Part shown: positions 27,784 through 37,424 of the stretch, in pieces
How positions within the stretch are numbered: position 1 is the first letter of the stretch
Layout: every line of letters starts with the position of its first letter
Source: Parasedimentitalea marina
GTDB lineage: Bacteria; Pseudomonadota; Alphaproteobacteria; Rhodobacterales; Rhodobacteraceae
Assembly (NCBI RefSeq): GCF_004006175.1
Contig: NZ_CP033219.1
Span: forward strand, 2,604,001-2,668,000
DNA: 64,000 bases
Direction: 5' to 3'
Notes under the pieces: model-generated
Database searches by the model: none
The model's input: the letters and a program-made list of their open reading frames with translations, nothing else
Told to the model about the DNA's origin: nothing
Program-made: the position numbers and the translations under genes

Positions 27784-30700
27784 ATGTGGCAATTTTGGGT
27801 CGACCGCGGAGGCACTTTTACCGATATCGTTGCCAAGACGCCAGAAGGGGAGCTGCGCACGCATAAACTGCTGTCTGAAAACCCCGAGGTCTATATCGAT
27901 GCCGCCGTACATGGCATTCGTGATCTACTTGGCCTTGCCCCCAACGATCCAATCCCCAAGGGCCGCATAGGCGCAGTCAAAATGGGTACAACCGTCGCCA
28001 CCAACGCGCTGCTTGAGCGCAAAGGCGAGCGAACGCTGCTTCTCATCACTAAAGGTATGCGTGATCTTCTGCGCATTGGGTTCCAAAACCGGCCCCGATT
28101 GTTTGACCTCGATATCCAACTGCCAGAACTGCTGTATGAAGATGTGATTGAGGTTGAAGAGCGCATCGCGGCAGATGGCACAGTCATTTTGCCACTCGAA
28201 AGCCAAAAAACACGCGATGCGCTGTCGCGCGCTTACTGTGAAGGCTACCGCTCTGTCGCAGTGGCGTTGATGCACAGTTACCGGTATTCAGATCATGAGA
28301 AGCAGATCGGCGACATGGCACGCCAATCCGGCTTTACGCAAGTGTCACTCAGCCACGAGGCCAGCCCCTTGATCAAGCTGGTTTCGCGCGGCGACACAGC
28401 CGTTGTCGATGCCTACCTCTCTCCCATCCTGCGGCGCTACGTCGGCCAGGTTGCAGATGCCTTGGACGCCGACAAAGGCGGATGTGAACGCCTGATGTTC
28501 ATGCGATCAAACGGTGGATTGACAGACGCCGCCCTTTTTGAGGGCCGCGACGCGATCCTGTCGGGGCCCGCGGGCGGCGTTGTCGGCATGGTCAGCACGG
28601 CAACTGAATATGGTTTTGACAAGCTTATCGGGTTCGATATGGGCGGCACATCAACCGATGTTTGCCATTACGCAGGGGAATATGAGCGCAATTTTGAAAC
28701 TGAAGTGGCAGGCGTACGGATGCGTGCGCCAATGATGTCCATTCATACAGTCGCGGCTGGCGGCGGGTCGATCTTGTCGTATCGCGATGGGCGGATGCAA
28801 GTTGGTCCAGAAAGCGCTGGTGCCAACCCTGGCCCAGCCGCATATCGGCGCGGCGGCCCTTTAACTGTCACCGATTGCAATGTCTTGCTAGGCAAACTGC
28901 AACCAGATTTTTTCCCACCGGTTTTCGGCCCGAACGCGGATCAGCCGTTGGATTTCGACGCGGTCCGAACCAAATTTGAAGCCATGGCGATTGAGATTGG
29001 CAACGGCCTGTCTATCGAAGAGATCGCCCAAGGTTTCTTGCGGATCGCAGTCGAAAATATGGCAAATGCGATTAAGAAAATCAGTGTCCAACGCGGCTAT
29101 GACGTTACCAAATACACTATGAACTGCTTTGGCGGTGCGGGCGGCCAGCATGCTTGTTTGGTGGCGGATGCATTAGGGATGGAAAGCGTCTTCATTCATC
29201 CATTTGCCGGTGTGTTATCCGCCTTTGGAATGGGGCTTGCAGATGTGCGTGCCATGCGGGAACATCAGTTTGGTAAAGGCATCGACCAACTTGACGATGC
29301 TCGCAATGTCCTTGACCAACTGTGCGCGGATGCAAATGCAGAAGTGAGCAGTCAAGGTATACCCGACAGCAATATCAAAACCGTAAGAATGGCGCATATC
29401 CGCCCCACTGGCGCACAACAAACTCTAGAGGTGCCATTCGCAACTCAAGACGAGATGACCCAAGCGTTTGAAGCAGCGCATAAACAGCGGTTCGGGTTTG
29501 TCCCTGAAGGGGCCAAATTGTTGATCGAAATCCTGTCAGCCGAGGCCATCGGGGAGACGGGCGAAACTGTAACCCTGACCGAAAGCGCCAGCGGTTCAGG
29601 CACAGCGCACACAGGTAAAATGTGGTCCGAAGGCTCATTGACAGACACGCCAATCGTTGACCGCACAAGCATGCGTCAAGGGGACGTGCTGCAGGGTCCT
29701 GCGATCCTGACGGAACCAACTGGCACCAACATTTTGGAACAAGGTTGGCAAGCCAAATGCATCGCAGGCGGTTGCCTTGTTCTGACACGGATCACGCCAC
29801 TGGCCCGCCGAGAGGCGATTGGCACCAAGGTAGATCCCGTAATGCTTGAAGTCTTTAACAACCTGTTCATGTCCATCGCCGACCAGATGGGAGCGACGCT
29901 CGCCAACACCGCATATTCTGTAAATATCAAAGAGCGGTACGACTTTTCCTGTGCGATCTTTGATGAAATGGGCGACCTGGTCGCAAATGCGCCGCATGTG
30001 CCGGTTCATTTGGGGTCAATGTCCGAAAGCGTGCGGGTCATTTTGGCACAAAACCAAGGCAAAATCAGGCCCGGTGATGTGTTCATGATGAACAACCCGT
30101 TTAATGGTGGCACGCATTTGCCAGATGTTACGGTGATCACCCCGATTTTTGACACGACGGGTAAGCGGATAATCTACACCGTTGCCAGTCGCGGACACCA
30201 TGCGGATATTGGCGGCAAAACTCCGGGTTCAGCCCCGCCTGACAGCAGAACTATCGATGACGAAGGCGTTCTGATCGACAACTTTCTCTTGGTTGAACAA
30301 GGCCAGCTGCGAAACGAACAAGCCCGCGCGTTACTAGCCTCAGGTAAATACCCGTGCCGCAACATTGATCAAAACATGGCGGACCTTTCAGCGCAAATCG
30401 CGGCAAACACCACGGGTCAAATTGAGTTGCAGAAAATCACTGATCAATTCGGTGTTCGAACCGTACACGCCTATATGACCCACGTTCAAAAGAATGCCGA
30501 AGAAAGCGTGCGACGGGTGTTGGATGTGCTTCATGACAGCAAATTCACCTATCCACTCGACAGCGGCGACCAGATCAAAGTCGCAATCTCCGTCAACAAA
30601 AGAGAACGGATCGCGACCATTGATTTCACCGGTACTTCGCCCCAAAATGAATGGAATTACAACGCGCCGCTGGCGATTTGTCGCGCGGTTGTCCTTTATG

Positions 30701-31383
30701 TGTTTCGCACTTTGGTCGGCAGTGACATTCCCATGAACGAGGGCTGCCTAAAGCCATTGACCCTTATTGTGCCCAAGGGAAGCATGATCAATCCCGACTC
30801 CCCTGCCGCCGTCATTTCGGGCAATACAGAGGTCAGTCAGGCAATAGCCGACACGCTTTACGGCGCACTAGGTGTGATCGCGGGCAGCCAAGGAACAATG
30901 AATAATTTCGTCTACGGAAACGACAGCTATCAGAACTACGAAACCATTTGCGGTGGGGCTGGTGCGGGGAACGGATTTCATGGAACAAGTGCCGTTCATA
31001 GCCATATGACCAACACCCGCATGACCGATCCAGAAGTCTTAGAAACACGCTTTCCCGTGCGCCTTGATGAATTTTCGATACGCAGAGGGTCAGGCGGACT
31101 TGGAAAATTCTGCGGTGGTGATGGAATTGTTAGACGATTACGTTTTCTTGAAGCAACGACCGTTACGGTTTTGTCATCTCATCGTAAAGTCCAGCCACAC
31201 GGTGCTATGGGCGGCAGTTCTGGCGCAGTTGGAGAGAACAGTATTGAGCGAGAAAATGGACAGATTGAGATGCTGAACGGTAATGATGAAGCCAACATGA
31301 TGCCCAGTGATGTGTTTGTTCTGAAGTCTCCTGGCGGCGGTGGGTTTGGGCCTACATGCAACCTGTCTGACGTCAGCACCTAA
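27784..31383 (+). CDS. 5-oxoprolinase / hydantoinase A-B fusion (OplAH type)
   Basis: A 1199-residue fusion. The HyuA part is at about residues 1-520, with an actin-like nucleotide fold: [51 protein letters not shown] and [18 protein letters not shown] linker follows, then the HyuB part from about residue 682 ([48 protein letters not shown]). The fused form matches ATP-dependent 5-oxoprolinases that open 5-oxoproline to glutamate; related hydantoinases and caprolactamases have the same fold, so substrate is inferred from the DUF1445 and TRAP neighbours. AAGGAG precedes the ATG at 27784. Last gene of the operon. Confidence 0.9.
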   Translation: MWQFWVDRGGTFTDIVAKTPEGELRTHKLLSENPEVYIDAAVHGIRDLLGLAPNDPIPKGRIGAVKMGTTVATNALLERKGERTLLLITKGMRDLLRIGFQNRPRLFDLDIQLPELLYEDVIEVEERIAADGTVILPLESQKTRDALSRAYCEGYRSVAVALMHSYRYSDHEKQIGDMARQSGFTQVSLSHEASPLIKLVSRGDTAVVDAYLSPILRRYVGQVADALDADKGGCERLMFMRSNGGLTDAALFEGRDAILSGPAGGVVGMVSTATEYGFDKLIGFDMGGTSTDVCHYAGEYERNFETEVAGVRMRAPMMSIHTVAAGGGSILSYRDGRMQVGPESAGANPGPAAYRRGGPLTVTDCNVLLGKLQPDFFPPVFGPNADQPLDFDAVRTKFEAMAIEIGNGLSIEEIAQGFLRIAVENMANAIKKISVQRGYDVTKYTMNCFGGAGGQHACLVADALGMESVFIHPFAGVLSAFGMGLADVRAMREHQFGKGIDQLDDARNVLDQLCADANAEVSSQGIPDSNIKTVRMAHIRPTGAQQTLEVPFATQDEMTQAFEAAHKQRFGFVPEGAKLLIEILSAEAIGETGETVTLTESASGSGTAHTGKMWSEGSLTDTPIVDRTSMRQGDVLQGPAILTEPTGTNILEQGWQAKCIAGGCLVLTRITPLARREAIGTKVDPVMLEVFNNLFMSIADQMGATLANTAYSVNIKERYDFSCAIFDEMGDLVANAPHVPVHLGSMSESVRVILAQNQGKIRPGDVFMMNNPFNGGTHLPDVTVITPIFDTTGKRIIYTVASRGHHADIGGKTPGSAPPDSRTIDDEGVLIDNFLLVEQGQLRNEQARALLASGKYPCRNIDQNMADLSAQIAANTTGQIELQKITDQFGVRTVHAYMTHVQKNAEESVRRVLDVLHDSKFTYPLDSGDQIKVAISVNKRERIATIDFTGTSPQNEWNYNAPLAICRAVVLYVFRTLVGSDIPMNEGCLKPLTLIVPKGSMINPDSPAAVISGNTEVSQAIADTLYGALGVIAGSQGTMNNFVYGNDSYQNYETICGGAGAGNGFHGTSAVHSHMTNTRMTDPEVLETRFPVRLDEFSIRRGSGGLGKFCGGDGIVRRLRFLEATTVTVLSSHRKVQPHGAMGGSSGAVGENSIERENGQIEMLNGNDEANMMPSDVFVLKSPGGGGFGPTCNLSDVST

Positions 31384-31692
31384 GCGTTCAAATGGAACAA
31401 TTCTAAAAGAGAATGTTGTTGGCAACACAGTTGAAGCTGACATTTGCTACAAGGCGACAACTTGGTAGGCGAGAGCACCAACCTGCTCTTCGCCGTACCA
31501 TCCATGTGGGTCCGCAATGGGCCGGGGCTGTATGAAAACTCCGCCAGAAGATTGATAACGGTTGAAAACACCCGTTATCTTCACTCTCTCGTCCAGTTGA
31601 ACGGGCTTTTCTACACTTCATCGATATGAAAGCCACGACAGAACATCCGACCAGGAGTTTTCACATTGCCTCGGCCGAAAGCACCAATTGGA

Positions 31693-31785
31693 TCGACAGC
31701 AGTGAATGACTGCAAGGCGCAGTTATTGACCTTTGCAAAGTCAGCCCCACGGAAGCGCCGACATGTCGCGAACGGCCCTCTGTGC
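31693..31785 (+). repeat. Dispersed CTTTGCAAAG intergenic repeat, copy 3
   Basis: Contains GCGCAGTTATTGACCTTTGC followed by AAAGTCAGCC and a CATGTCGCGAACGGCC tail that is shared with the copy at 47880. It occupies the centre of the 31384-31867 gap; the rest of that gap shows nothing else. Confidence 0.7.
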
Positions 31786-31867
31786 ACCTTCAAGGACGTT
31801 GCTACGATTGACGGCAAAGAGTCCATATTCCATCGTTCTGCATGAAGCGAATAGCGGCTTTCGAAGA

Positions 31868-32320
31868 TCAGATGGGCAATTCTAGAGTCGCTTTCTCGGT
31901 CGAAATAACAATCGATGTGCGAAATTTACGGACGTTCTTATCTGAGAAGAAGAACCTATGCGTAAATGATTCGTAGTCCTCAATGTCCTTTGCAACCACA
32001 ATCATAACGAAGTCTGCATCCCCAGCAATACAGTAGAAATTCGTCACCTGCCTATCCTGTCGGGCTTTCCTTTTAAAAGCGTCAATCTGATCTAAACGGT
32101 CCCGTTCAAGCTCAACAGACACGACCGCAGTGATGCCAAAGCCCAGTTTCTGCTGATCTAAAACTGCGACTTCCTTTTGGATAACTCCGGCATCACGCAT
32201 CACTTTTAACCGTCTCTGTACAGACGCTGTAGATGCTCCGATATGGTCTGCCAAATCTTGTATTGGAGTTCGCGCATTTTTCTGCAAAACGCCCAATAAC
32301 TTATAGTCAGACTGATCCAT
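31868..32320 (-). CDS. Lrp/AsnC-family transcriptional regulator
   Basis: This 150-residue protein has an N-terminal HTH (DYKLLGVLQKNARTPIQDLA, then ASTASVQRRLKVMRDAGVI) and a RAM effector-binding domain from about residue 65 (VVSVELERDRLDQIDAF, FYCIAGDADFVMIVVAKDIE). It is divergent from the azlCD genes, the usual arrangement for local Lrp control of a branched-chain amino-acid exporter, and probably responds to an amino acid. Confidence 0.92.
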   Translation of the reverse strand: MDQSDYKLLGVLQKNARTPIQDLADHIGASTASVQRRLKVMRDAGVIQKEVAVLDQQKLGFGITAVVSVELERDRLDQIDAFKRKARQDRQVTNFYCIAGDADFVMIVVAKDIEDYESFTHRFFFSDKNVRKFRTSIVISTEKATLELPI

Positions 32321-32422
32321 GATGCACTACCTTCAACAAGTGTAAGATTTTGATGCGATACGATCACATTATGCAGGTATTTGCTGTTTAGTCTATCAAA
32401 CATAGTCGCTAAATTGCCCGTC

Positions 32423-33103
32423 ATGAAACATGGTGCTCTCGCAATTCTCCCCCTCGCCGCCGGTGCAGCCCTCTATGGCTTTGCATTTGGCCTATTGGCA
32501 GCTCAAGTCGGTTTTCCCTGGTGGGGCGTTGCCCTTATGAGCAGCTTTGTCCATGCTGGATCATCACAGATTGTAGCCGTCGAGCAATTTTCGGGAACGT
32601 CCGCGGTGGTCGGAGCGGCTCTCGCAGGTGCCGCTCTAAACCTCCGATACATCGGCATTGTTGCTTCGTTGTCAGAGCTTCTGAATGGGCTTTCATTTCG
32701 CATGAAGTTGCTGACAATCCATATCACTGGCGACGAAAACTGGGCCTTAACAATGGCGGAGCGGGCTAAGAATCCTGAAATAGGGGCCAGTTTTTTGATC
32801 GGCTCAGGGCTTGTGATGATCTCAGTCTGGACAGGCTCGACAACGCTCGGGGCGTTTGCAGGGGCAACGCTGCCAAACCTTGAGCAACTCGGGTTAGGTT
32901 TCGCATTCACCGCTGCCTTCATTGCGATGGCGGTGGGGCTATGGCGCGGCCCGGCAAACCTCATTCCGTGGGCCGCCAGCTTCACAGTCACAATCTGCGC
33001 TGTCACCTTGGGCGCACCGAAGGCATACGCCATTGTCGCAGGAGCTGTCTTCGGTCTCGCTGTTTCCCATATTGTTAGAAGCAAAAGAAAGCTCGTATTG
33101 TGA
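32423..33103 (+). CDS. azlC: AzlC-family amino-acid exporter, large subunit
   Basis: A 226-residue membrane protein with the AzlC pattern: GALAILPLAAGAALYGFAFG, FPWWGVALMSSFVHAGSSQI and LAGAALNLRYIGIVASLSEL. With AzlD it exports branched-chain or related amino acids. The ATG at 32423 is used; the frame extends upstream to 32381 without conserved sequence. Its stop overlaps the AzlD GTG start by four bases, showing translational coupling. Confidence 0.9.
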   Translation: MKHGALAILPLAAGAALYGFAFGLLAAQVGFPWWGVALMSSFVHAGSSQIVAVEQFSGTSAVVGAALAGAALNLRYIGIVASLSELLNGLSFRMKLLTIHITGDENWALTMAERAKNPEIGASFLIGSGLVMISVWTGSTTLGAFAGATLPNLEQLGLGFAFTAAFIAMAVGLWRGPANLIPWAASFTVTICAVTLGAPKAYAIVAGAVFGLAVSHIVRSKRKLVL

Positions 33104-33396
33104 ATTTCTCTTTTTGGATGTTGATCATTGTTCTCGCGGTTGCTGCGTTCTCTATCAGAGTGTTAGGCCTTTTTGCTGGCGATACAATCAGGTCTTCTCG
33201 GTTCTCGTGGGTGCTGGATGACTTGCCGGGTCTTATCGTCGTAGCACTAGTGGCATCATCGCTTGCTGGTCAGTCCATCGGAACTTGGCTTGCCGCAGCT
33301 GCTGCGCTCGGCGTCGCATATGTCACCAACCACGTGATTATGACGATGTGTGTTGGCGTTGCTGCATACGGGGTGCTGGTGTGGATTGGGCTATGA
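33100..33396 (+). CDS. azlD: AzlD-family amino-acid exporter, small subunit
   Basis: A 98-residue protein with three to four hydrophobic segments, including RSSRFSWVLDDLPGLIVVAL, typical of AzlD, and a final VLVWIGL helix. It starts with GTG at 33100 overlapping the azlC stop. It forms the exporter with AzlC. Confidence 0.85.
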   Translation: MNFSFWMLIIVLAVAAFSIRVLGLFAGDTIRSSRFSWVLDDLPGLIVVALVASSLAGQSIGTWLAAAAALGVAYVTNHVIMTMCVGVAAYGVLVWIGL

Positions 33397-33481
33397 GATC
33401 GGCGTGAGCCGGCATCCACGGTTCGGAACGAAATCCAAAAAGGTTCCGAAATTTGGTTACTCCTGCTCATCACAACTGCCG

Positions 33482-33654
33482 TCAAAGATCTGCGATGACA
33501 TACCTCACACGTCCAACGATGCGGATTTCCGCCAATCTTTCGCCCGAAATAGTCTCGGGGCCGATGGACGGGTTATCATTAACAATGACCAACGCCGCCG
33601 GTTTGTCTTCCTCAATCACCCTACGGGTATGAAGCGTTTGATTTTGGCCTCGCC
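33482..33654 (-). pseudogene. C-terminal fragment of an S24/LexA-like repressor-peptidase
   Basis: The minus strand reads RRVIEEDKPAALVIVNDNPS, then IGPETISGERLAEIRIVGRV and a stop at 33482. This resembles the C-terminal end of S24-type phage-repressor peptidases (NDNP-x-Y/I-x-P and IxGRV segments). The N-terminal HTH and the catalytic Ser/Lys are absent, so it is a remnant. The surrounding 33397-33715 gap holds nothing else. Confidence 0.4.
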
Positions 33655-33715
33655 TGTCTGACGTCAGCGATTATGGGTCCGGCCGAGAGGCCAGGCAGGC
33701 ATGGTCTTGGTGAAA

Positions 33716-34789
33716 TCAGTTCACAGGAACGATGTATGGAAACTGATCCGCATAGCGCTTGGTGTCGTCAGCATTGTCGTCCACCTCAACACCGGCCATT
33801 AGATGCAGGACGGTGTTCATCGCGTCATCATGCAGCGCCCGACCGTTCAAGCCATCTACCGCATAACTGGCCTCTGTGCCCGGGCGGTAGGTCAGCACGT
33901 CGGGCATGACCATGTCGGCAACCTTACCCGCGTACTCCACTGGGTTCCCCTTGATTGCCTGCGAGGCGGAGACTGCCCAGAAGACATTGTTCACAATTGC
34001 CTGGCGGCGTTCTTCGATGTCCAGGTCAGGGCGGTGCTGTCCGTGGTCTTCCTGAACAGCGGGAGTGTCAGACAGAAAGACATAGGGAAACAGCACATTG
34101 GCGTGCCGATCGACCTGGACCCACTCGTCCTTGTGGGGCACAGCTGTGGTCGTGAAGACTTTGACCTCGTCGCCTAGAAGCGTGTTGGGGACGTCCACAA
34201 CGACAAAACTGGCGGTTGCTCCAATGAACAGGTCGCCGTCTTCCTTAAATACCTCCGGGGCAAAGTTACCGGCCTGCTTCGCAGCGTTGAATTTGGCCAG
34301 GCCAACGCCATTGCCAAAGAACGGGTCCTCTCCTCGCCCTGTCCACACCCGGATGCCATTCGGCAGTTCCAGGGTGCCACCTACAATGCCGCTACCTAGT
34401 TGCTCTCCTGTCTCTCCCACAGGAGCATTGGGGGCGCTGGCCTCGCCAACTTCGACATTTTTCCCTTCGAAGGAGAACACTAGGGTTATGCCGGACTGGA
34501 ATTCTCCATCCTGGGCAATATGGAGATTGTAGAGACCCTCGTTTCCAAAGATGACGCCTGCTGGTGAGGTGTTTGTGCCCGGCAGGCTGGGATTGGCCGA
34601 GGCGATTATGGTCGTGTAACCGTCGTTGCTGGACTGAAACACATAGGTGTCATTGAGATCATAGGCCGGATATTGGTCCTGCAAACCTGAAATAAAGTGC
34701 CCGGAAGCTTGCACGGCGCCAGACAGGCTAGCGGCTACCAAGGACACTACTGATATGCTCAAGGTGGCTTTTGCTGATTTGGTTTTCAT
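33716..34789 (-). CDS. DUF4331 domain-containing exported protein
   Basis: A 357-residue protein with a Sec signal (about residues 1-29, cleavage near VQA-SG). The mature part matches DUF4331: the N-terminal SGLQDQYPAYDLNDTYVFQS, a beta-rich middle with GIRVWTGRGEDPFFGN, and the C-terminal MPDVLTYRPGTEASYAVDGL, NGRALHDDAMNTVLHLMAG. Function is unknown; a periplasmic or extracellular place is inferred. The ATG at 34789 has GGAGA upstream. It lies 49 bases after the MsrB-like gene on the same strand and may be cotranscribed with it under the LysR gene upstream. Confidence 0.88.
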   Translation of the reverse strand: MKTKSAKATLSISVVSLVAASLSGAVQASGHFISGLQDQYPAYDLNDTYVFQSSNDGYTTIIASANPSLPGTNTSPAGVIFGNEGLYNLHIAQDGEFQSGITLVFSFEGKNVEVGEASAPNAPVGETGEQLGSGIVGGTLELPNGIRVWTGRGEDPFFGNGVGLAKFNAAKQAGNFAPEVFKEDGDLFIGATASFVVVDVPNTLLGDEVKVFTTTAVPHKDEWVQVDRHANVLFPYVFLSDTPAVQEDHGQHRPDLDIEERRQAIVNNVFWAVSASQAIKGNPVEYAGKVADMVMPDVLTYRPGTEASYAVDGLNGRALHDDAMNTVLHLMAGVEVDDNADDTKRYADQFPYIVPVN

Positions 34790-34838
34790 TCTTTCGTTCT
34801 CCATTTTTATAATTTTGGGATCCTGAATCCACCTAAGC

Positions 34839-35267
34839 CTAGGAAGCAAACAGTCTATCGAACTCCCCATATCCTTCCGACCGAAGATATCCCGGTGGCA
34901 AAAATCGGAGTGCTGAAGACTTAGAACAGTCGCTCAGCCCAGTTGGTTCCGGTCCATCCAGAAACAGATACCCGAGGTCAGCACCGGACGTCCGAGAATG
35001 CAGCCAGATACGGATCATGCGACCTGCGCGCTCAGTGATTTCACTGATGTTCTCGCCCGCAATCGTATCAAAGAAACGGGGCCATCCGTTGCCGGAGTTG
35101 AATTTGTGGACTGATGTAAACAACGGGTCGTCTGTGATCGCATCAACAAAGAGGCCAGCTTGCCAATGATCCGAGAAGGCGTTTTGAAACGCGGCTTCCG
35201 ACACTGTTCCCAGGACAGCGATACCAGATACATCGGCGGACTTTCGGAACAACTGACCTCCCCCCAC
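34839..35267 (-). CDS. Divergent MsrB-like methionine sulfoxide reductase, probably impaired
   Basis: The middle and C-terminal parts follow the MsrB pattern: GLFVDAITDDPLFTSVHKFN, SGNGWPRFF, LFLDGPEPTGLSDCSKSSAL and a GYGEFDRLF end. The resolving or catalytic Cys of the C-terminal motif is present (SDC). However, the strongly conserved RSxxxxSHLGHVF region reads SRTSGADLGYLFLDG, so both histidines are lost, and the zinc-binding CxxC pairs are absent. The apparent start is a GTG (35267) with an unusual N-terminus, so the 5' part may be truncated. It lies between a LysR gene and DUF4331. It could be a decaying gene or a non-enzymatic homologue. Confidence 0.55.
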   Translation of the reverse strand: MGGGQLFRKSADVSGIAVLGTVSEAAFQNAFSDHWQAGLFVDAITDDPLFTSVHKFNSGNGWPRFFDTIAGENISEITERAGRMIRIWLHSRTSGADLGYLFLDGPEPTGLSDCSKSSALRFLPPGYLRSEGYGEFDRLFAS

Positions 35268-35443
35268 GGCTTATTCACCCTCTTGGTTCAGATTACTGCC
35301 GCGGCAGATCCCCTCTACCGCTTGATCAATCGTAGCCAAAGGCAACGTCGCCCGGAAATATTCAGTTGTTCGTATTCAATAGGCACTGCTTATGGCAGCC
35401 TAGCTATTGGTGCACAGCGTGCATGCAAAACTGCGGAATTTTG

Positions 35444-36355
35444 TTATACGGTAGGCCCATTCTGCTGCTCGGACGCGTAGACCGGCCAATCATGCGCACG
35501 TGCCATCTTTGCAAGCAGTTTCAATGCAGGGGGCTGTTCGGATTGCTCCGCCGTGGCAAAAGCAACTTTTCTCGACAAGGCTGGATCCACGATCGGTCTG
35601 TGATCCAATTCGGGCCGCAGCAGCGAATACCGCGGGATGCAACATACACCGACACCATTGCGGACCATCCCCTGGATCCAGTCTTCACGCTGACTTCTAA
35701 AAGCAACCTCAAGCTCAAGATCCAACTCTTTGTAGTACTCGAGGACTTCCTCACGGAATTCACAATGAAGCCTTTCAACATACTGCTGTTTAGCAATATC
35801 CCTCAGGGACACTGCCTCCATCTGTGAAAACGCGTGGTTCTCTGGAAAAGCAATTACCAGGGGCTCTTCGAACAGTTCGACATAGCTAAGCTGCGGATGC
35901 GGCGCCCCATGGCGCGCGCAGAAGGCGCCATCCAACACGCCGCTCAGCAACAGATCAGAAATTGCGTCCGGTGCGACATCATGCAGGACAATTGATACCA
36001 ATGGATTTGCGACATGAAATGCTTCCAACATCGGCGCCAGAACGCCAGGCCCGATCGTACACATCAGCCCAATGTTGAGCTCCGCGATTTCTCCAGCATT
36101 CACGGCTTTCGCGGTTGACCGCACCAAATGCCGTGTGCGGTCAATCTGTTCGAAATGTGTTCTCAAGGACTTGCCCAGATCAGTAAGCTCGTTTTCTCGA
36201 GCAACTCTACGGATCAGTTCTCCGCCAAGCTCATCTTCCAGGCGCTTGATCGCTTGGGTCAGCGCAGGCTGCGACACAAAACACTGCTCCGCTGCCCGTG
36301 TGAAGTTCAGCGTGTCCGCAAGCGCTAGGAAGTATCGTATCTGGTTGAAATCCAC
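35444..36355 (-). CDS. LysR-family transcriptional regulator (OxyR-like layout)
   Basis: A 303-residue LysR protein with N-terminal HTH (FLALADTLNFTRAAEQCFVS, QPALTQAIKRLEDELGGELI) and an effector domain containing a Cys in RLHCEFREEVLEYY and two in GVGVCCIPRYS. These cysteines raise the possibility of redox sensing; this is inference only. It is upstream of the MsrB-like and DUF4331 genes on the same strand, so it may regulate or be cotranscribed with them. Confidence 0.88.
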   Translation of the reverse strand: MDFNQIRYFLALADTLNFTRAAEQCFVSQPALTQAIKRLEDELGGELIRRVARENELTDLGKSLRTHFEQIDRTRHLVRSTAKAVNAGEIAELNIGLMCTIGPGVLAPMLEAFHVANPLVSIVLHDVAPDAISDLLLSGVLDGAFCARHGAPHPQLSYVELFEEPLVIAFPENHAFSQMEAVSLRDIAKQQYVERLHCEFREEVLEYYKELDLELEVAFRSQREDWIQGMVRNGVGVCCIPRYSLLRPELDHRPIVDPALSRKVAFATAEQSEQPPALKLLAKMARAHDWPVYASEQQNGPTV

Positions 36356-36727
36356 TTTGTCGCATGATCCTCGAAGGTTACACGACCAGCGTGAAGCAAA
36401 AGGGCAACAAAGACAAGCTGAGCAGAATGAACCACATCTGTGCAGAGAAGAACAAATAAAAACAGGTAATTAGATCACTTCACGAAGCCTGCAAAGCAAA
36501 CTGAGTAACATTTATGGTGAACGAACTCGCGAGACTTCTTTGGAACGAAATCGGTAAAACTCTGCGGTTTCCAGACCTACCTTTCAGCGATATTGGTTGA
36601 GCGCACCAAAGTCCGCTATGCCTTGAAATGGTTGCTTTCGCGGCTCTAGAATTTGTTAAGTTTCCTGTCTATCACGCGCTAGTTTCGGCGCCCTGCTCTA
36701 TCTAGCATGATTGTCCTGTTTGTTCTG

Positions 36728-36835
36728 AAAGCGGGAATTCGTTGCGGTCAAGTCCAACGGCGGCTATGCGAAGGAAGCGACCTTTGCAAAGTCAGGCCGT
36801 AGCTCATCCTGAATGGATGTGAGTGGCCCATTCTC
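36728..36835 (+). repeat. Dispersed CTTTGCAAAG intergenic repeat, copy 4
   Basis: Contains CCAACGGCGGCTATGCGAAG followed by GAAGCGACCTTTGCAAAGTC, close to the consensus. The 36356-37005 stretch has no gene apart from this copy. Confidence 0.75.
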
Positions 36836-37005
36836 ACCTTGGCTTCAAGCTCCAATACTCTCCTATACAGAAGTTCAATATAAGGGTTGGCAAGCAGGCA
36901 ATCGAGTGTGCGTAAGGCGCTGAATTTGGGCTGTAAATTTCTTATCGAATCCACTTGAATATCGCTGGAACCGAATGAACCGATTGGCGGGATTGGTGCA
37001 GCGTA

Positions 37006-37302
37006 TTGGGCTGCAGCGGGCCGCTAAGAAATTCGCATAGGGTCAGCAATTACGTGATTGCACTGCTGGCAGCCCATGATGACATGGGCGCAGTCTTGGG
37101 TTGGGAAGGGCTGACAAAGTCCTTTGTCGATGCGGGGTGGCTGGTCAAATTACAGCCTGAAACGGTAGCGTCCCCGGTGGGCTATTACGTCAAACTGCCC
37201 CCTCACGCATCAGACCGGGAAAGGCTGGTTTTGACTGGCTGGCCAGCGATCAACCCGTTGATACTCAGCAATAAAAAAAACCAGGTGGAACAATCCGATT
37301 GA
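37006..37302 (+). pseudogene. C-terminal fragment of a LysR-type regulator
   Basis: The frame NYVIALLAAHDDMGAVLGWE, GLTKSFVDAGWLVKLQPETV, YYVKLPPHASDRERLV matches the C-terminal effector-binding lobe of GcvA-like LysR proteins. No HTH is encoded upstream, and stop codons precede the homologous part, so it is a remnant. Confidence 0.55.
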
Positions 37303-37424
37303 TCGTGACAACCGGCTATGGGAGAAAATACGTACTTGACCTAAACGGATACTTTGAAAATGTCGAGAACGGATTGAGATAGGTGGTTGACGGCCCGATT
37401 GCCAATTCATGTCATGTGATGTCT

